DNA from: Cymbidium sinense
Taxonomy: Eukaryota; Streptophyta; Magnoliopsida; Asparagales; Orchidaceae
NCBI GenBank assembly: GCA_021442155.1
Contig: CM038220.1
Location: forward strand, 74,201,817 to 74,265,816
Length of the DNA: 64,000 nucleotides
Reading direction: 5' to 3'
Part shown: positions 48,641 through 61,589 of the stretch, piece by piece
Numbering within the stretch: the first letter of the stretch is position 1
Layout of the letters: each line of letters begins with the position of its first letter
Program-made: the position numbers and the translations under genes
Notes under the pieces: generated by a model
What the model saw: only the letters and a program-made list of their open reading frames with translations
Database searches by the model: none
Told to the model about the DNA's origin: nothing

Positions 48641-50079
48641 TATAAATGATCTTAGTTGGGCAGAGCAAAATTCATGCTTGTTTTTGAAATTTAACAAGAT
48701 CATTTTTTCAAAAATAAAAAAATAACTAGATTTAAATTTTAAAATCTTATTTAAAATTATTGATTAATTTTATTATAAATTTGAGTAAAAATTGATCTAA
48801 TTGATTATATGTTTACCGTTAAAATTTTAAATATATAATCTAATTATCAGTTATAATTAGATTTATGATGTTCAATCAAGATTGTTAAAATTATTAGATA
48901 TCATTTAATTTTTTTATTAAAATTTAAATATATATATTTTATAAAAAATTTTGATATTTTATAGCGTATAATAAGTCATCAAACAAAGAATTAACTCCTT
49001 ATTAAATAAGTATTTTATTATATTTTTATCCAATTACTTGTTAAACATAAATAAACAATTAAATTAGTCCTCAAATTTGTTCATTTATATGATTAACATT
49101 TAAAATTTTTTCAAATATAATCATCTAATGAGCCATTTGAGATTACTTTTATTTTTTATTTTTTATTTTATTTTATTTCATTTATGTCTTGATTTGAATA
49201 AAAAATATTTAATAGCATCCAAATATTATTTTGAGTATTTTTAAAAATAATATGATTTATTTTCTAAAATAAAAACTAAAAATAATTAATACAACCCTAA
49301 AAAATATATTTTTAAAAATAAAAAAAAACACACAAAATAAAATTGATCCCAAATTGATCTTAAATAAATAAAGATAAATGACTATGATATGAACAAATAT
49401 TAAGCTATTCATCGAATGTATTTGCACGTTTACCTTTCAAAATAAAAATAATAATTTTTAAGATCCTGAATTTAAACTTTATATTTTTAAGATTTTTTAA
49501 CCCTCAAAAATATGAATAATATCATATTTAAGTCCCTAATTGGTGTCAAAATATTTTTTTTACGCATAATAGTTATAAAACAATTCTATGTCTGTCTACT
49601 TTGCCCGTTTAAATGAGCTTCGTAATCTTAATAAGCATATTGGTGTTTTGCGAAAAGAAAAATAATTCAAAATATTCAAATCAATTTTTTTACAAATAAA
49701 CTTTAAAACCATAAGACGCGTGTAATATAAAATTTAATAGATTATTCATATATGTAATTATTTCAAAAATAATCTTATATTTTTAAAACTCATTCAGACA
49801 ATTTTGATATTTGCTCGGAGCACCTTCAGAATATCATTTTTCCAGTTTGGACAAATTTCAACGGTGTCCAGCATCTCATAAATCACCGTTAAAACTTTGT
49901 AATATTTGTATGTAACTGTACTTTTTTGGTTATTTGTAAATAAATTATGATGAGAATTTTTTCATAACTACAAGGAAATAGATATAAAAAAATGTTATCT
50001 ATTTTTTTTTCAAAAAATATATATAACCACTACAGCAATAACAAGCAGACCTCAATCCATGATAGTCAAAGCATAGAGT
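48641..50079. other. Unassigned AT-rich intergenic DNA
   Basis: Long runs of A and T and no frame above 60 codons. No repeat boundaries were found. Confidence 0.45.
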
Positions 50080-50757
50080 TGAAAAGTTGTGGCTTAATTT
50101 TTAAATTAATTCTTAATAAAAACGTAATTAGCTAATTGATCCTTAAAAAAAATTAAAAAATGTGTGGTCATAGATCAATGTCACCAATAGACTGCTGACT
50201 AAAAAAATTTTTTTTTAAAAAAATGAAATTTCTTTTGTTTTTTGCATGCTTTTCGGAGAGAGAGAGAAAGCACGAGGGAGAGAGAGAATGGAGAGAGAGA
50301 GGTTTTATTTTTATTAATTTTTTAATTAATATAATTATTTAAAATATTTAAAATATATAATTTAAAATTATTTTTATAAAATATTTAATAACTAAATATT
50401 TATATATTTAGTTATTAATTTATTTATTTATATATATATAATGTAATATAAAATTTAAAAATATTTTAATTATATATATAAATTTGTAAATTTATTTAAT
50501 ATTTTAATTAATAATATAATTATTTAAAATATATAATTTTATTAATTTTTGTTAATATATAATTTAACAATATTTAAAATATATAAATAAATAATTTTAA
50601 TAAATAAATAAAGAAAGGAATAAATTATAAAATATTTTTAACTTATATAAATAATTTAAAAAATATTTAAAATATATAAATAAATAATTTTAATAAATAA
50701 ATAAAAAGAATAAATTATATAAATATTTTATAAATTATATAAATAAAGTAATTATAT

Positions 50758-50835
<78 letters not shown>

Positions 50836-50882
50836 TTATTTAGTTATTTTATATATTTAAATTATATAAATATTTAGTTATT

Positions 50883-50920
<38 letters not shown>

Positions 50921-51455
50921 TTATTCCTTTCTTTATTTATTTATTAAAATTATTTATTTATTTATTTTATATTTTTATATTTTTTATATTTTGTTATTAT
51001 TATTATTATAGACTTATATAAATATATATATATATATATATATAATAAAAAAATATTCTATAAAAATTATTTTTAAATTATTTATATAACTTAGCTAAAT
51101 AAGTTTTTATTTATTTATTAAAAATTATTTATTTATATATTTTAAATATTTTTAAATTATTTATATAACTTAAAAATATTTATATAATTTATTCTTTTAT
51201 TTATTTATTTATTAAAACATTGCAGATCTAACTCTGGCTCTTTCTCTCTCTCTCCCCGTTCTCTCTCTCCCTCGTGCTCTCTCTCCGGTGCTTTCTAAAT
51301 CCACGCAAAAAATATTTTTTTAAAAAAAAATTTTTGCTGCCAGTCGACCGCTGACTGGACAGCTGGGCTATTTTTAAAATTTTTTTTTTTAATTAATTAG
51401 CTAATTATATTTTTATTAAGAATTAATTTAAAAATTTTGTCAAAAATTATCGGAT
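50080..51455. mobile_element. Foldback / long-TIR element with (TA)n core
   Basis: The left arm (about 50,095-50,310) and right arm (about 51,230-51,445) are inverted repeats. 'taattagctaatt' with 'ttaattcttaataaaaa' on the left (50,101-50,138) mirrors 'ttttattaagaattaa' and 'attagctaatta' on the right (51,392-51,427). The inner 'gagagagagaaagcacgag' (50,256-50,275) mirrors 'ctcgtgctctctctcc' (51,271-51,286). The 0.9-kb centre is almost pure A/T. No coding capacity. It could be a Mutator-like MITE or foldback element; target duplications were not resolved. Confidence 0.7.
50757..50832. repeat. Long (TA)n microsatellite
   Basis: About 36 TA units in the centre of the foldback element. A second shorter tract is at 50,885-50,914 and a third near 51,024-51,043. 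Confidence 0.95.
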
Positions 51456-52080
51456 TTCTATTTTTCTTTTCAATCAGCCAGAAAATAAATCTATTTCACT
51501 TGACAATCAATTTTTTTACTATTTTCCAAAAAAAATTATGATAAAAAATTTATTTTGACAATTATAATTATTAGAATTTAATAACTATCAAAAATTTATT
51601 TTTTAAATTTTTTTAAAAAAAATATTTATAATACAATAATTTAAAAAAAATTATTTTTTTCATAACAATTTTACAACCAATTTTTTAAAAAATTAAAATT
51701 ACTCCTAACAAACCCTTAGTCTCCCTTCCCTTCTCATAAAATCATATTGCTTGTTGAGAGTGGATTAAAAATATCCTAAAATAGTTTGAAATTAAATAAT
51801 GAGTGATAATGATGCTTAGAGTATAAAATAATAACATAACGAAATGATGAGATATCACAAGCAAGAATCCACTTTCATTAAATAAAATATCAATAACAAA
51901 ATTAAGACAAATTACATCAAAATCATTAAAATAATTTTAACTAGAATATTATATATATATATATAATCAAATTTCAATAAAATATATTATATCTTATTAC
52001 AATTATTTAACATTTTTTCATCAAATTTTGCCATTATAGTAATCTGAGCGGTTGGTTGTCACCATACTTATTTTGCTCCA
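51456..52080. other. Unassigned AT-rich DNA
   Basis: Lies between the foldback element and the CT-rich part of the LTR remnant; it may include the start of that LTR. No coding signal. Confidence 0.35.
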
Positions 52081-55000
52081 CCTCATCCTCTTCTGTTACG
52101 TTACAGAACAAAAAAAACTGAAAAATCTAACGATCGCCTCAAACGTCTCTAGCCGATCTCCAGTTAAATCACATGCCATCTTCACATTATGCAACTCTCA
52201 CACCCTATTCTCCCTCGATCGATAGCATTCGCACAGTACTGCTCATACTTGTTCCCAAAAAACTCCTTTGTCTCCTGGTGTCGAATCCCTCAACCCAGCT
52301 AAAAACTCATCCCTGTCTCCCTCACTCCGAGTAACATCTCTCATTCTCCTACCATCCCTGATCGCAAAACCCTCACTCTGGTCTCGTCGACACAAAAGCC
52401 ACAACTCACGTCTCACACCCAAAGCCCATTGACCTAGACCTCCCAGCGAGCCATCTTCAAATCCCATCCTAGCCTCCCCCCGATCATCTCCTATTCACGC
52501 AATCTTCCAGGTCTTCTCTCACACGTCAAAACCAAACCCTACAATATCAGCAACCTCTCTTAGGCAGCACAACTCACAATCCCCAATCGAACTCTATCTC
52601 GATTTCCCAACTTTCATTCCTCTCTTGCCACCTCGCACAGCCCACTCTCATCTCTAACCCAGTGCCGACAACTACATAGCACATCACAGCTGCCGAGCAC
52701 CTCAAACCACACTTGCCAACTTCCTTTCCTCTTTCTCATCTCTTGGTAAGCCAAGCTCAGTCACCTCCCACAAACCGAGCCCTTGCCAGTGAGCATCCAC
52801 TCACTGCCACTAGCAAATAGACTTCAATTTCAGTTCCATACTTAAACCTTGCTAGCAAACTCTCTTAGCCACTACCAGCCAAACACATTTAACATTTCCA
52901 GTTTATCATAGCAGCCAACTAGCCTACAATCTGGCCAACCTCACCAAGAGCCACCAAAACTGCCTTCCCCCTCTTATCATTTTTTCTCTCTATTTAGAGA
53001 AAGAAAACCCAATTTTCTTCCTAATTCTCTCACTTTCTCTCCAAAAGACAAAAATAAAATAAAATGTCTTACTGTTGTTCAAAGTCTTTAAATTCGTCAT
53101 CTCATAATGCTTTTCATTAGTATATTCATTGAGACGGTAAAGCAAAAATAATATGAATATATATATATGCAATTCACATTCTAATCGCACAAGTTTGAAG
53201 ACCTTACTATGTAAATAGGGCATAATAGATTTACGGACCCTGTTATGCTCATCAAGGTGTGATGGGATTGAAGACTGGACTTGGTGTTGCAAAGCACCAA
53301 TTGCTATGCTCAACAAGGTGTGATAGATAGGTCTAAATAGTCCTGATGCTGTCCCATACAAGGGACGATACAGATGCCAAAATATTGTCAAATTTTTTAC
53401 TAAAACAGGACTTCAAAAGAACAACAAAAAAGACTCAAGCAAGACAAAACAAAAGATATGAATCAAAAATCAAATTGTAATGGATTAAACATTAAATTAT
53501 AAATTCATAAGATGAATATAAAATATAAAAATTAATTTTGAATTGACTTGTAAGCAAACCATGAAAAAATGACAGTTAAATAACAAGAGACTAAATAGCT
53601 CACCTATGAGCTAAAGCAAGATAAAATTGCTTGCTAATGAGTATGAATAGAACCAATTGAACATTTGGATGACTGCATTTGATGTTAAATGAAACAAGAA
53701 CCTCAATTGAATATAGATTTGAGTTACAAGTAACAGCTAACAAACTTGAAAGTTTGCTTCTAAACAAGAACAAACTAAATAAGGCTTCATTCTAAACATT
53801 CAAACATTATTGCATTTTGTATTGGAAAAGTTAAAATGACTCAAGAGTAAGAATAAGTGCTTACAAGAAATTCGATCGCTCGCTTACAAGCATAAGAAAA
53901 CTAAACAACTCACCAAGGACCATGAATGCTACACTTTCGAAGACTACTTGGATTTGCATTTGAATGCTAGACTGAAGCACAAAAGATTTGTTGAGAGATA
54001 TGTTTTAGCTAGAATAATTTATAGTAAAGCTAAGTAATCAGTTAACAAATATAATGAAGGCTTCTCAATAAGTAGTCGAACTGTATTCAGGGATTTGCAA
54101 TGAACAAAACAGCTAGTCAATGAGCGTGAACATGACTTTTCAATAAACATGTGAGCAGCATCACATTATGTATCAAAAGAATTGACGGAACTTGAACACA
54201 AGCTTACTTGAAGGAGATATAACTGCTCAATTCGGCGAGAACAAAAGCTGAATGTGACGATTAATAGAGATTTAAAAGCTCGTTAACATGCACAAGTCCA
54301 GCAAACATCGAGAATTGGAAGATTCAATGAACAAATTAAATGCAAGATGCAATAATTTGAATTTCAAATATAAACTTAAAACACTTGCCACCATATGTGC
54401 AATATTTTCGTACATACAAACAAAAGATGACACTAATTTAAACTTTGCACACATTACAGAGCGACTAATTCACTAGATCAAACAAATTAAAATGTATACA
54501 AATGACTTAAAATGAATATTGCACGAACCATGAGGCAATTTTATATCCAATCCAGACACATTTCAAATGCATCCAGATAACTTCAAAAGTGTAATTTTTT
54601 GTGCATTATAGAAAAATTATTAATTCAATCCGGTGCCACTGAAATGCATGCAAATAATTAAAGTTGAGAATTATGCACGCATTATAGAGCCACATTTAAT
54701 CTTAAATTAAGTGATTTCACCATCAATTAGAATATTTCAAAATCAATAATTTTGGCAAGCATGTGAAATCATTTAAAATAAAAATGCTTGCATATGCTCG
54801 AACCGAGGGATTCAACGTGCAATTCTAATGTCTGAAAAAGGCTGCACATGTTAAATTTGCGATTAAATTAAAACACAAAATGAATCAGCAAATTTGGACA
54901 TAAAATTGTCTAAATTATAAAACACCCACATGTGCCCAAACACAATGTTAAACTACTAAATGTGGTGCATGAGGATGTTGCGCGAATTAAAATTAAACTG

Positions 55001-56520
55001 ACTCAAATTGTTGGCATTAAAACTCGTGCAAAAATTCTAAAAGATTAGCAATCAAGATCTGAAAGATCTTTTTATATCTAAAATGAAAAGTTCAAAAATC
55101 AAAGCGTGTGTACACTCCTTAGTAAGCAACTTCGACTATATGGTGGAGTCGTAAATCCAACCGATTAATCTAATCCTCCTCCTTTTATTGGAATGTGATT
55201 GGAGTCGAGGAGTGATAATTCTCGACAGTGCTCTAAGTGATAAATTGCAATAAAATAGTTTTTGAGTTTATATCCTCAACTCAATCTAATATGTTCAGTT
55301 GCAAATGACCTTCAATGGTCCTAATAAGGATATTTTGTATTCAAAAATACAAACATCTAACTTCAAAATCATGAAGTACAATTACAAGTTTCAATCTATA
55401 AATATGATCCTCCTATAGGTGTAGAGTTGGCTAGGTCTGTGACATAATGACATTGTCAAACTAATTAATCATATGCAAATCTCAGGCTCATCAACTGTTA
55501 CAACTAAACAAAATTGACAAGGACTAAAATGAATTAGTTTAGTTAATATGTAATACGAATAATCAATTCATTCCCGAATGATGGCCATGTAGAATAAAGA
55601 TCTCAATCGAATAAGATACTTTTTTAAAAATATTTTAAAGTCCTAAAGTAAATTATCTCAAGTTTAAATCCCAATAAAATATGAATGTCTAAATGAAAAT
55701 TCACCATTTAAAAAAAAAAACTTAAAACTAAATCCATTCAATTCACCTTCCACAATTATTTGTCAAGGGTGACAAATTTAATATTAACTAAACTTACAAC
55801 GAATTAATATCATATTAAGTATACTATTACATCACACTCAAAACGTTCTACACCAATAAGAATGTGACCCTGGGTCTCTATCTTTGTGATTTGGCTAATA
55901 TGCTATATATATGAAGCTGTTATGACTAGAGCCCTCTGTTGATTTGGCTAGTAAGTTCCACTATATTACAATCATAGTTGTAGCCCAAATGATTCTTAAT
56001 GATTTTCTACCCTTTGAGTTGTGATTCATATGGTATACCAAATATGGCATAAAACTCTCTATCAACTAGGGTGGACTTAAATTATCTCTTTAAAAAAATA
56101 TCAACTCAAATCTAGAAGATCTCCTTGGAGAAAGCAACTTATGACTGCCAACAAGGATCATTCGATTAAGTTGGGTCAACCACCTTCGACTAACTGGACT
56201 AGGGACTATGATAGCCCAAGATGATGAAACATTGGGATCTTGATTGAGTGCATCAGAAATAATGAATTTCTTAAATTTTAAATCTAACTTGTTGCTACTA
56301 TATGCTAAAGCTCTCTCTCATCATTATTGAGAGGGTAATTAATTATAGGTGCATGCACCTATAAGAAACCTAAATTAGATTTAAAGTCCTCACTAAATGG
56401 GGGTGAAATCTCTTGGCAATGCCCTATCCATCCACAAATATCATCTAACTTCTAAATATCTCATCAGCATAAATATATACTATTTCATTGAGAAGCCGGA
56501 GTAAATTTTCGGAACCCACA
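52081..56520 (+). repeat. Third Tat-related LTR remnant
   Basis: It has the architecture of the two Tat LTRs: a C/T-rich half (52,080-52,990), then 'ggaccctgttatgctcatca' and 'gttgcaaagcaccaattgctatgctc' (53,238-53,318), an AT-rich stretch, the 'cttgcatatgctcgaaccgag' block (54,787), the 'gcatgaggatgttgcgcg' block (54,967) and the conserved end 'attttcggaacccaca' at 56,505-56,520. It is diverged enough to be a different subfamily. No primer-binding site follows. The 5' border is not defined. The minus-strand frames at 52,243-52,467 and 52,990-53,391 are LTR translations, not genes. Confidence 0.72.
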
Positions 56521-56767
56521 ATTTTAAAGAAAATTTGGAAGTTAAACTTGGTATTATAGCATGATTTCAACAAAATTATTAATTATGTTTGTAGGAATAA
56601 GACTTGTGATATTGCAGATGAAACTTCTGTAGTGAACTTTGCCATTTAACTTGGTTCATTATCAAATGGGATTAACACTCAAGTCATCAAAAAAAAATCC
56701 TCATAAGAACACCTTTTTTGAATATTTGAGCCAATTTAATGATAAACTCACACACACAACACATGCA
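56521..56767. other. Short spacer after the LTR remnant
   Basis: AT-rich. It probably includes the body of the SINE-like element, which would extend from 56,835 toward lower coordinates. No coding signal. Confidence 0.3.
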
Positions 56768-56822
56768 AGACTTCAACCAAAGATCTCTTGATTGAAAGTA
56801 TAAGCTCTCAACCACTAGGCTA
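56768..56822 (-). repeat. tRNA-derived SINE head (pol III A and B boxes)
   Basis: On the minus strand TAGCCTAGTGG (56,822-56,812) fits the A-box consensus TRGCNNAGYGG, and GGTTGAAGTCT (56,778-56,768) resembles the B box GGTTCRANNCC with one key change (C to G). Box spacing is tRNA-like. No complete cloverleaf can be drawn, so this is a SINE or tRNA relic, not a working tRNA gene. Confidence 0.55.
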
Positions 56823-56834
56823 AGGTGTTTGCAC

Positions 56835-57420
56835 AATACTTGAAACACCATAAAAAGTAGGCTAGCAACATAACAGAAATAAACATAAGTATTTTTTCAT
56901 TATGCCTCTAATTTCCATCGAGTAGAAACCGAATTTTAATTAAAACACTTAAAAATGAAGATGACAAGAAATAAAATAATTTTCCACGTGTAGCCAACAT
57001 ATAAGAATGATAGCCAAGTTTTCGAAATGTGCCCTACAAATTTGAAAAAAGAGGGAGAAGAGAAAAGCAAAAAAAAAAGTGCACTAACCTTTGGAGACAT
57101 GACTTCTCGTTCATTCTTGCTTCATACTCTGAAAAGTCGAAACACAACTTTTGTCCAGCAACTAAAAAGTTAAACAAGGAAAACTAGTGTATTCTAAATA
57201 TTATTTAGAAAAGAGTGCACAAGAAAAAATCTTAACCCTGAAATCAACTCATGTACACGAATATTATTGAGATAAATGGCATGTTACTACCATTTGCTAT
57301 ACAGTGAATCCAATTTAGGTATCATATACATTCATATCTGGCCATGCAGGTTTTGAATTTACATGAAGGTATGGAAAACAAAAGAGATAAAACAAAAAGA
57401 TTACAAAAAAGGATAGCATC
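56835..57420 (-). other. 3' flank of the UBP gene
   Basis: Downstream of the UBP stop codon; the 3' UTR is expected in 57,420 to about 57,100. The minus-strand frame 57,665-57,315 overlaps the UBP exon in another frame and is a shadow. Confidence 0.4.
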
Positions 57421-58779
57421 TTAACTCCTACCACCGAGATTCTCATAGAATAGGATGTACCCATGATCTGTGTTGCTGGAGTATTCCTGTGCCGAGCCAA
57501 AGAATGTTTGCACAGCAGACTCGTCAAATATATCGACATTTTCATCATCAAACAACAACCAATGATTGTGACTTTTAACAAGGCTAATATAGTGACCATG
57601 GTTGGGCCCACTGCCAACATGAACAACAACAGCAAAGAGAGAATACTCTGCATCAGCATTCTCAACTGTATTGCTGAGCTTCAACTCAAGGGGAAACACA
57701 ACACGGTAAGATAGCTTCTTGTATCGGCCAAGTTGTTCAATGTATTTAAAGCGCTTGAGATGGATAACTAAAACATTAGGTGGTTTCTTTATTTTCATTC
57801 TTTTCTGGGCCTCCTGCAGGCTAAATCAGAAAAAAAGCAGGTTACACAAATACACTCTAATTGATCAAGCAAGAAGCTTAAGAACAAAGTAAAGGTGTCT
57901 GTTTTCAAGCTGAAGATTGTGGCTTATTGACTGAACTATTGAGTATCACATGTTTTGAAAGCATGAGCAGTTATGTAGACAACTGCTAAACAATAAGAGT
58001 CTAAATTTTGCATCAGAAAAGATGTAAGAACCTAAGCAGAACAGTTATTTTGCATTGCCTTTCAATAAACAAATCCAGAAGCTGCTTTCATTGCTGAGTT
58101 TCCTACATTCTATGTGCTATTTAACTCTCAAAATGCATAGAACCGTATGTAAGGAGCTCAACTGTTGGTTTGCACATTGTCTACATTGATAGAAAATCAG
58201 TAAGGTTTTCATGGATCAAAGAGTCATCACTGATAACCTACTAGAGATATACTCTATAATAGCATAGCAAAAGCCAAAAACGATCCAGAAAAATAACCTG
58301 CAGCATTTGTCACAGAAGAATTTATCTTCAGCATTCAGAGTCTCAGTTGAACTGAAGTTTTTGAGACAACTTGTAAGGGAACTATTTTGCTCAATGTCCA
58401 CGCTTAAATCAAAAAAAGTCTCATCCCTTGCAGTGACAGTTTCACACCTTAGGCATCGAGTCTCATTGGTCAATAAACCCTGTATGCCATAGTTGAAAGT
58501 AACTCTCGAAAGGCAGTAAAAAACTATCTCACAATCAATCGATATTAGTAAAAAGAAAGGTAGTATACAGCTAAGATCTGTAACTTTAATCACCTGAAAA
58601 CTTTTATGGACCCATGTTTTCTCAGGTTCCTTATGAACACCATTCGCTTGAAGATGGCTTGACCCATTTGCTATCTTTTCTGATTGTGATGAGGTTCCAG
58701 GGGAATCCTTCGCATTTGCTTCCTTCTCCAAAATGTCGACAAGCTCATTTAGCAGGAAATTCAAAAATTCATGAGCATC
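57421..58779 (-). CDS. UBP4: Ubiquitin-specific protease, UBP3/UBP4 type, C-terminal three exons (partial)
   Basis: A cysteine deubiquitinase that removes ubiquitin from proteins; the plant UBP3/UBP4 pair is nuclear. Exons on the minus strand: 58,779-58,594 ('[20 protein letters not shown]', phase 0), 58,479-58,298 ('[20 protein letters not shown]' to 'FFCDKCC') and 57,820-57,421 ('[20 protein letters not shown]' to TAA). All introns are GT-AG (114 and 477 bp), and the split serine codon AG|C is restored at the second junction. Together they encode 255 residues. Visible features: zinc-binding CLRC and CDKC pairs, the LKRFKY block, and the catalytic histidine box '[20 protein letters not shown]' followed by DDENV. 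Family members are about 370 residues, so about 115 N-terminal residues with the catalytic cysteine are missing here. UBP3 versus UBP4 cannot be separated. Confidence 0.9.
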
Positions 58780-60139
58780 CTAGATCACGAAGGTAAAAGC
58801 AGGTTCAACTTCCATAGTATCTCGCAGACCTATGAGACTAAAAAAGCAGAAAGTATCTAAAATCACAACATGAGCAACTTGTAGAAGAAGGGTCTTTACG
58901 CTCATTTATAAGCATTTTGAATTCGTATTGCAGTAAAAAGTCAGTGTCACAGTACCAATGGAATTTATGGTCATCCCATCAAAGATCAGCACAAAACACG
59001 TGGAAGAAGACGCTTTAAGTGAAAGAGAATCACCAAATCCCCATGAAGTCTTTGTCTAGTTCTACACTTCCCCATAAGTGAAGACATCCTCCAATCTAGT
59101 ATGATGTTCTAAATGAACTCGAAAGATAGCTGAAGATACTAAGGAATTCCTTTACAACAATTGCCAGATGGGCAATCCACAAAGAAGTCATAGCTTCAGC
59201 CTACATATTATAAAAGCAAATATGGGCTATGATCTTTAACTTGTTCACTCTACTCAATAAAAGACCAAATACAATGTGCCACAGTACAATGAAATAAACA
59301 TATATCACTAATTATATAAACAGCAGTTTCCTAAAACGATATTTCCTATTCTAATAATCTGCCTAAAGCTAGAGTATAGATATTAATTGGCTCTAGCTTG
59401 TTATACAGCCCAAAGCCTTTGAACATATATCAGTCAGATATTTTGAACTGAAAAGATAAGTAAAATGTTCTTTGACAGCACTTCAAGTAATAGTCAATCA
59501 TTTTTTTCCTTAAAAAGAATATGGGATTGCTGACAAGGCAGATGGCAGCACTGTTATTACAGTTTAGTATTATAAGTAGTACAATAGAAAAAACAAATTT
59601 CCCATAACGGGTTGGCCTTATCTCGCATCACCTCACATGTAGTCTATTTCATAGCTCTGCATTCTGCCTTAACACTTGATCTGGCCACCTATACTTGTTT
59701 CCTACTTTTTCATTTGACAAAATCAACTCCCATAAATATGCAAAATCCAAATGTAGATTTTCAATCATCAGCTAGTCCAATATAATCAGCGCAAAAAAAA
59801 AGCTTCTACATGAAAATTTCTTGGCGCACATTAATTATTTCTCTGGTGACTTCTTGATATACCTGAGGATATGCAAAACAACAATTTTTTCTTGAGTTTG
59901 CACGTATTGACTTATAGCCTACATCAAAGGAAATACATGATCTACTAACAATAAGATAGATTGATCTACATCTCAACATCTAATAATGATGCATGTCCTA
60001 GAATATTTTCTCATTATTGATGACCTTTTGCAATATTAAGATGCGTCCAAAAAAATTCCTCATTATTGACAGAATTCCCAATGCCAATGAGAGTATCAGC
60101 AAGTTTGCAACATAAAGCCCAATTTCCTCAGAAGGATAG
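58780..60139 (-). other. Intron or upstream DNA of the UBP gene
   Basis: Begins at the acceptor TCTAG|GATGCT of the first visible UBP exon, so at least its start is intron. I searched both strands by eye for the exons expected next (a stretch ending ...YMHQ and the Cys box GNTCY) and found neither. No other gene seen. Confidence 0.45.
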
Positions 60140-61400
60140 AAACTTTTTTTTTTTTGAGACAAATAAATTTCTCATTTTTTGGTAAACAAACTCTATTCCC
60201 ATATTATTTAGATTGATCCAATTCTTTATTCATAAAAAACTTTTGTAGATAGTATCTTCCTTCAATAATCCCTTTATGATCACTCTCAATAAATAGAATG
60301 TCATCTACATAGACTATTAAAATAAATATTAGAGCCAAATGAAGTGTATCAGATGATGAAGTAGTTTCATGTGTTGCTGCAAATACTAACCTCAAGAAGA
60401 ACTTCGCAAAACTAATTGGGCTAAGCGCAAGGACTTTTCTTTAGCTCCTAGAAGGCTTGTTAAGAAACGTGCCATGTTCTCCACCTAATAACATGCCTAA
60501 TGGTTGGCTATAATAAATGAATTCAAGGAAATTACCATAGAAGATATTACTCACATCCATTTCAAGCAAAAGTTAACCTTGATTGATGGCATCAGACAAA
60601 TGAACATAAATGCGGCTGAGCTTAGAAATTGAGGTATCAAAATAGTTGATAATATAAAATTGAGTAAAACCTTTAACAACTACGTGTACCTTGTATCTAT
60701 CAATAAAGTCATTAAGATGGATTTAATAGCGTAAGCCAACAAAGAGAGATAGGTTTTAAATCAGGAGATGTGACTAGATCTCAATCCTGAATTAATAAGG
60801 TAGTTATTTCAGTATCCATAGCTCATTTCCATCAAAGATCTTGTAATGCCTTAACGTATGTCTTAGAAATAGTCATTGATGACAAACGCAAGGTAAAATG
60901 TCGGAAGTAAAGAAAGATAATCAAAAGACATCATTTATCTTTTTTCAAAGGGTGATGAGCACATAGAAACTAGAGAACTTTTAAAAATGTAGATGGTCAA
61001 TCTAGTCAGAAAATATGGACGAATGTATGGTAGATGGACAGGCTAAACGCTTGAAGAGAAATAGGAATAAAGATGTGAAGAAAAATAAGAAAAGGACTTG
61101 TAAGAAGTATCATCTATTGAAGTAACATGCATTTAGTATTTAGGTTATAACATCAATAACCTTTATGAGAAATAGAATAGCCTAGAAAAATACACCGAAT
61201 GGCCCAAGGATAGAACTTATCACTAGGCCAAATAAAATGTACAAACCAAGAATAAAAAAAATTCTAGGGCAAGAGAATGGGAAAAAAAAAGGTGATGACA
61301 TCAACAAGAACAATGAAAGATATACTATTAATAAGAGAGCATGCAGTCAAAATTGTCACCCAAAAATAGACGAAGAACATTCATATGGAGCATCAAGGTC
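60140..61400 (-). mobile_element. Ty1/copia retrotransposon relic (integrase end and RT)
   Basis: On the minus strand and in Ty1/copia order: 'LTACSLIN' near 61,340 and 'FYPWAIRCIFLGYSISHKGY' near 61,220-61,160 (integrase C-terminal region, usual K..P.A..C.FLGY...KGYRCY). Then 'LEMDVSNIFYGNF' near 60,560 (RT motif around the first catalytic Asp), 'SPISFAKFFLRLVFA' near 60,400 and 'LIVYVDDILFIESD' at about 60,325-60,285 (catalytic YVDD). Many stops and frame changes. LTRs were not identified. Same orientation as the UBP gene. Confidence 0.78.
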
Positions 61401-61589
61401 CAAACTACATCAAGTAAATGAATGTGCTTTTAGCAAGTATTCTATTAAGACACACAAGGACATTAAGTATGATGAATAAGCCTACTGTCAATACAAAATG
61501 AACTAAATTAAGACAACATTAACTTGAAAGAATTAATAACGCAAACAATTTTAATAATAGTAAGAAAATGAACCTTTATTTTCTAATAC
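61401..61589. other. Short spacer between copia relic and RTE copy 4
   Basis: May hold further copia integrase sequence. Nothing clear. Confidence 0.3.

Noticed and set aside
51753..51757. TGTTG as the 5' start of the third LTR
   Set aside because: The five bases before it do not match those after the LTR end at 56,520, so the boundary cannot be supported.
57315..57665. 116-codon hydrophobic ORF and the plus-strand ORF at 57,463-57,714
   Set aside because: Both are shadows of the UBP terminal exon in other frames or strand.
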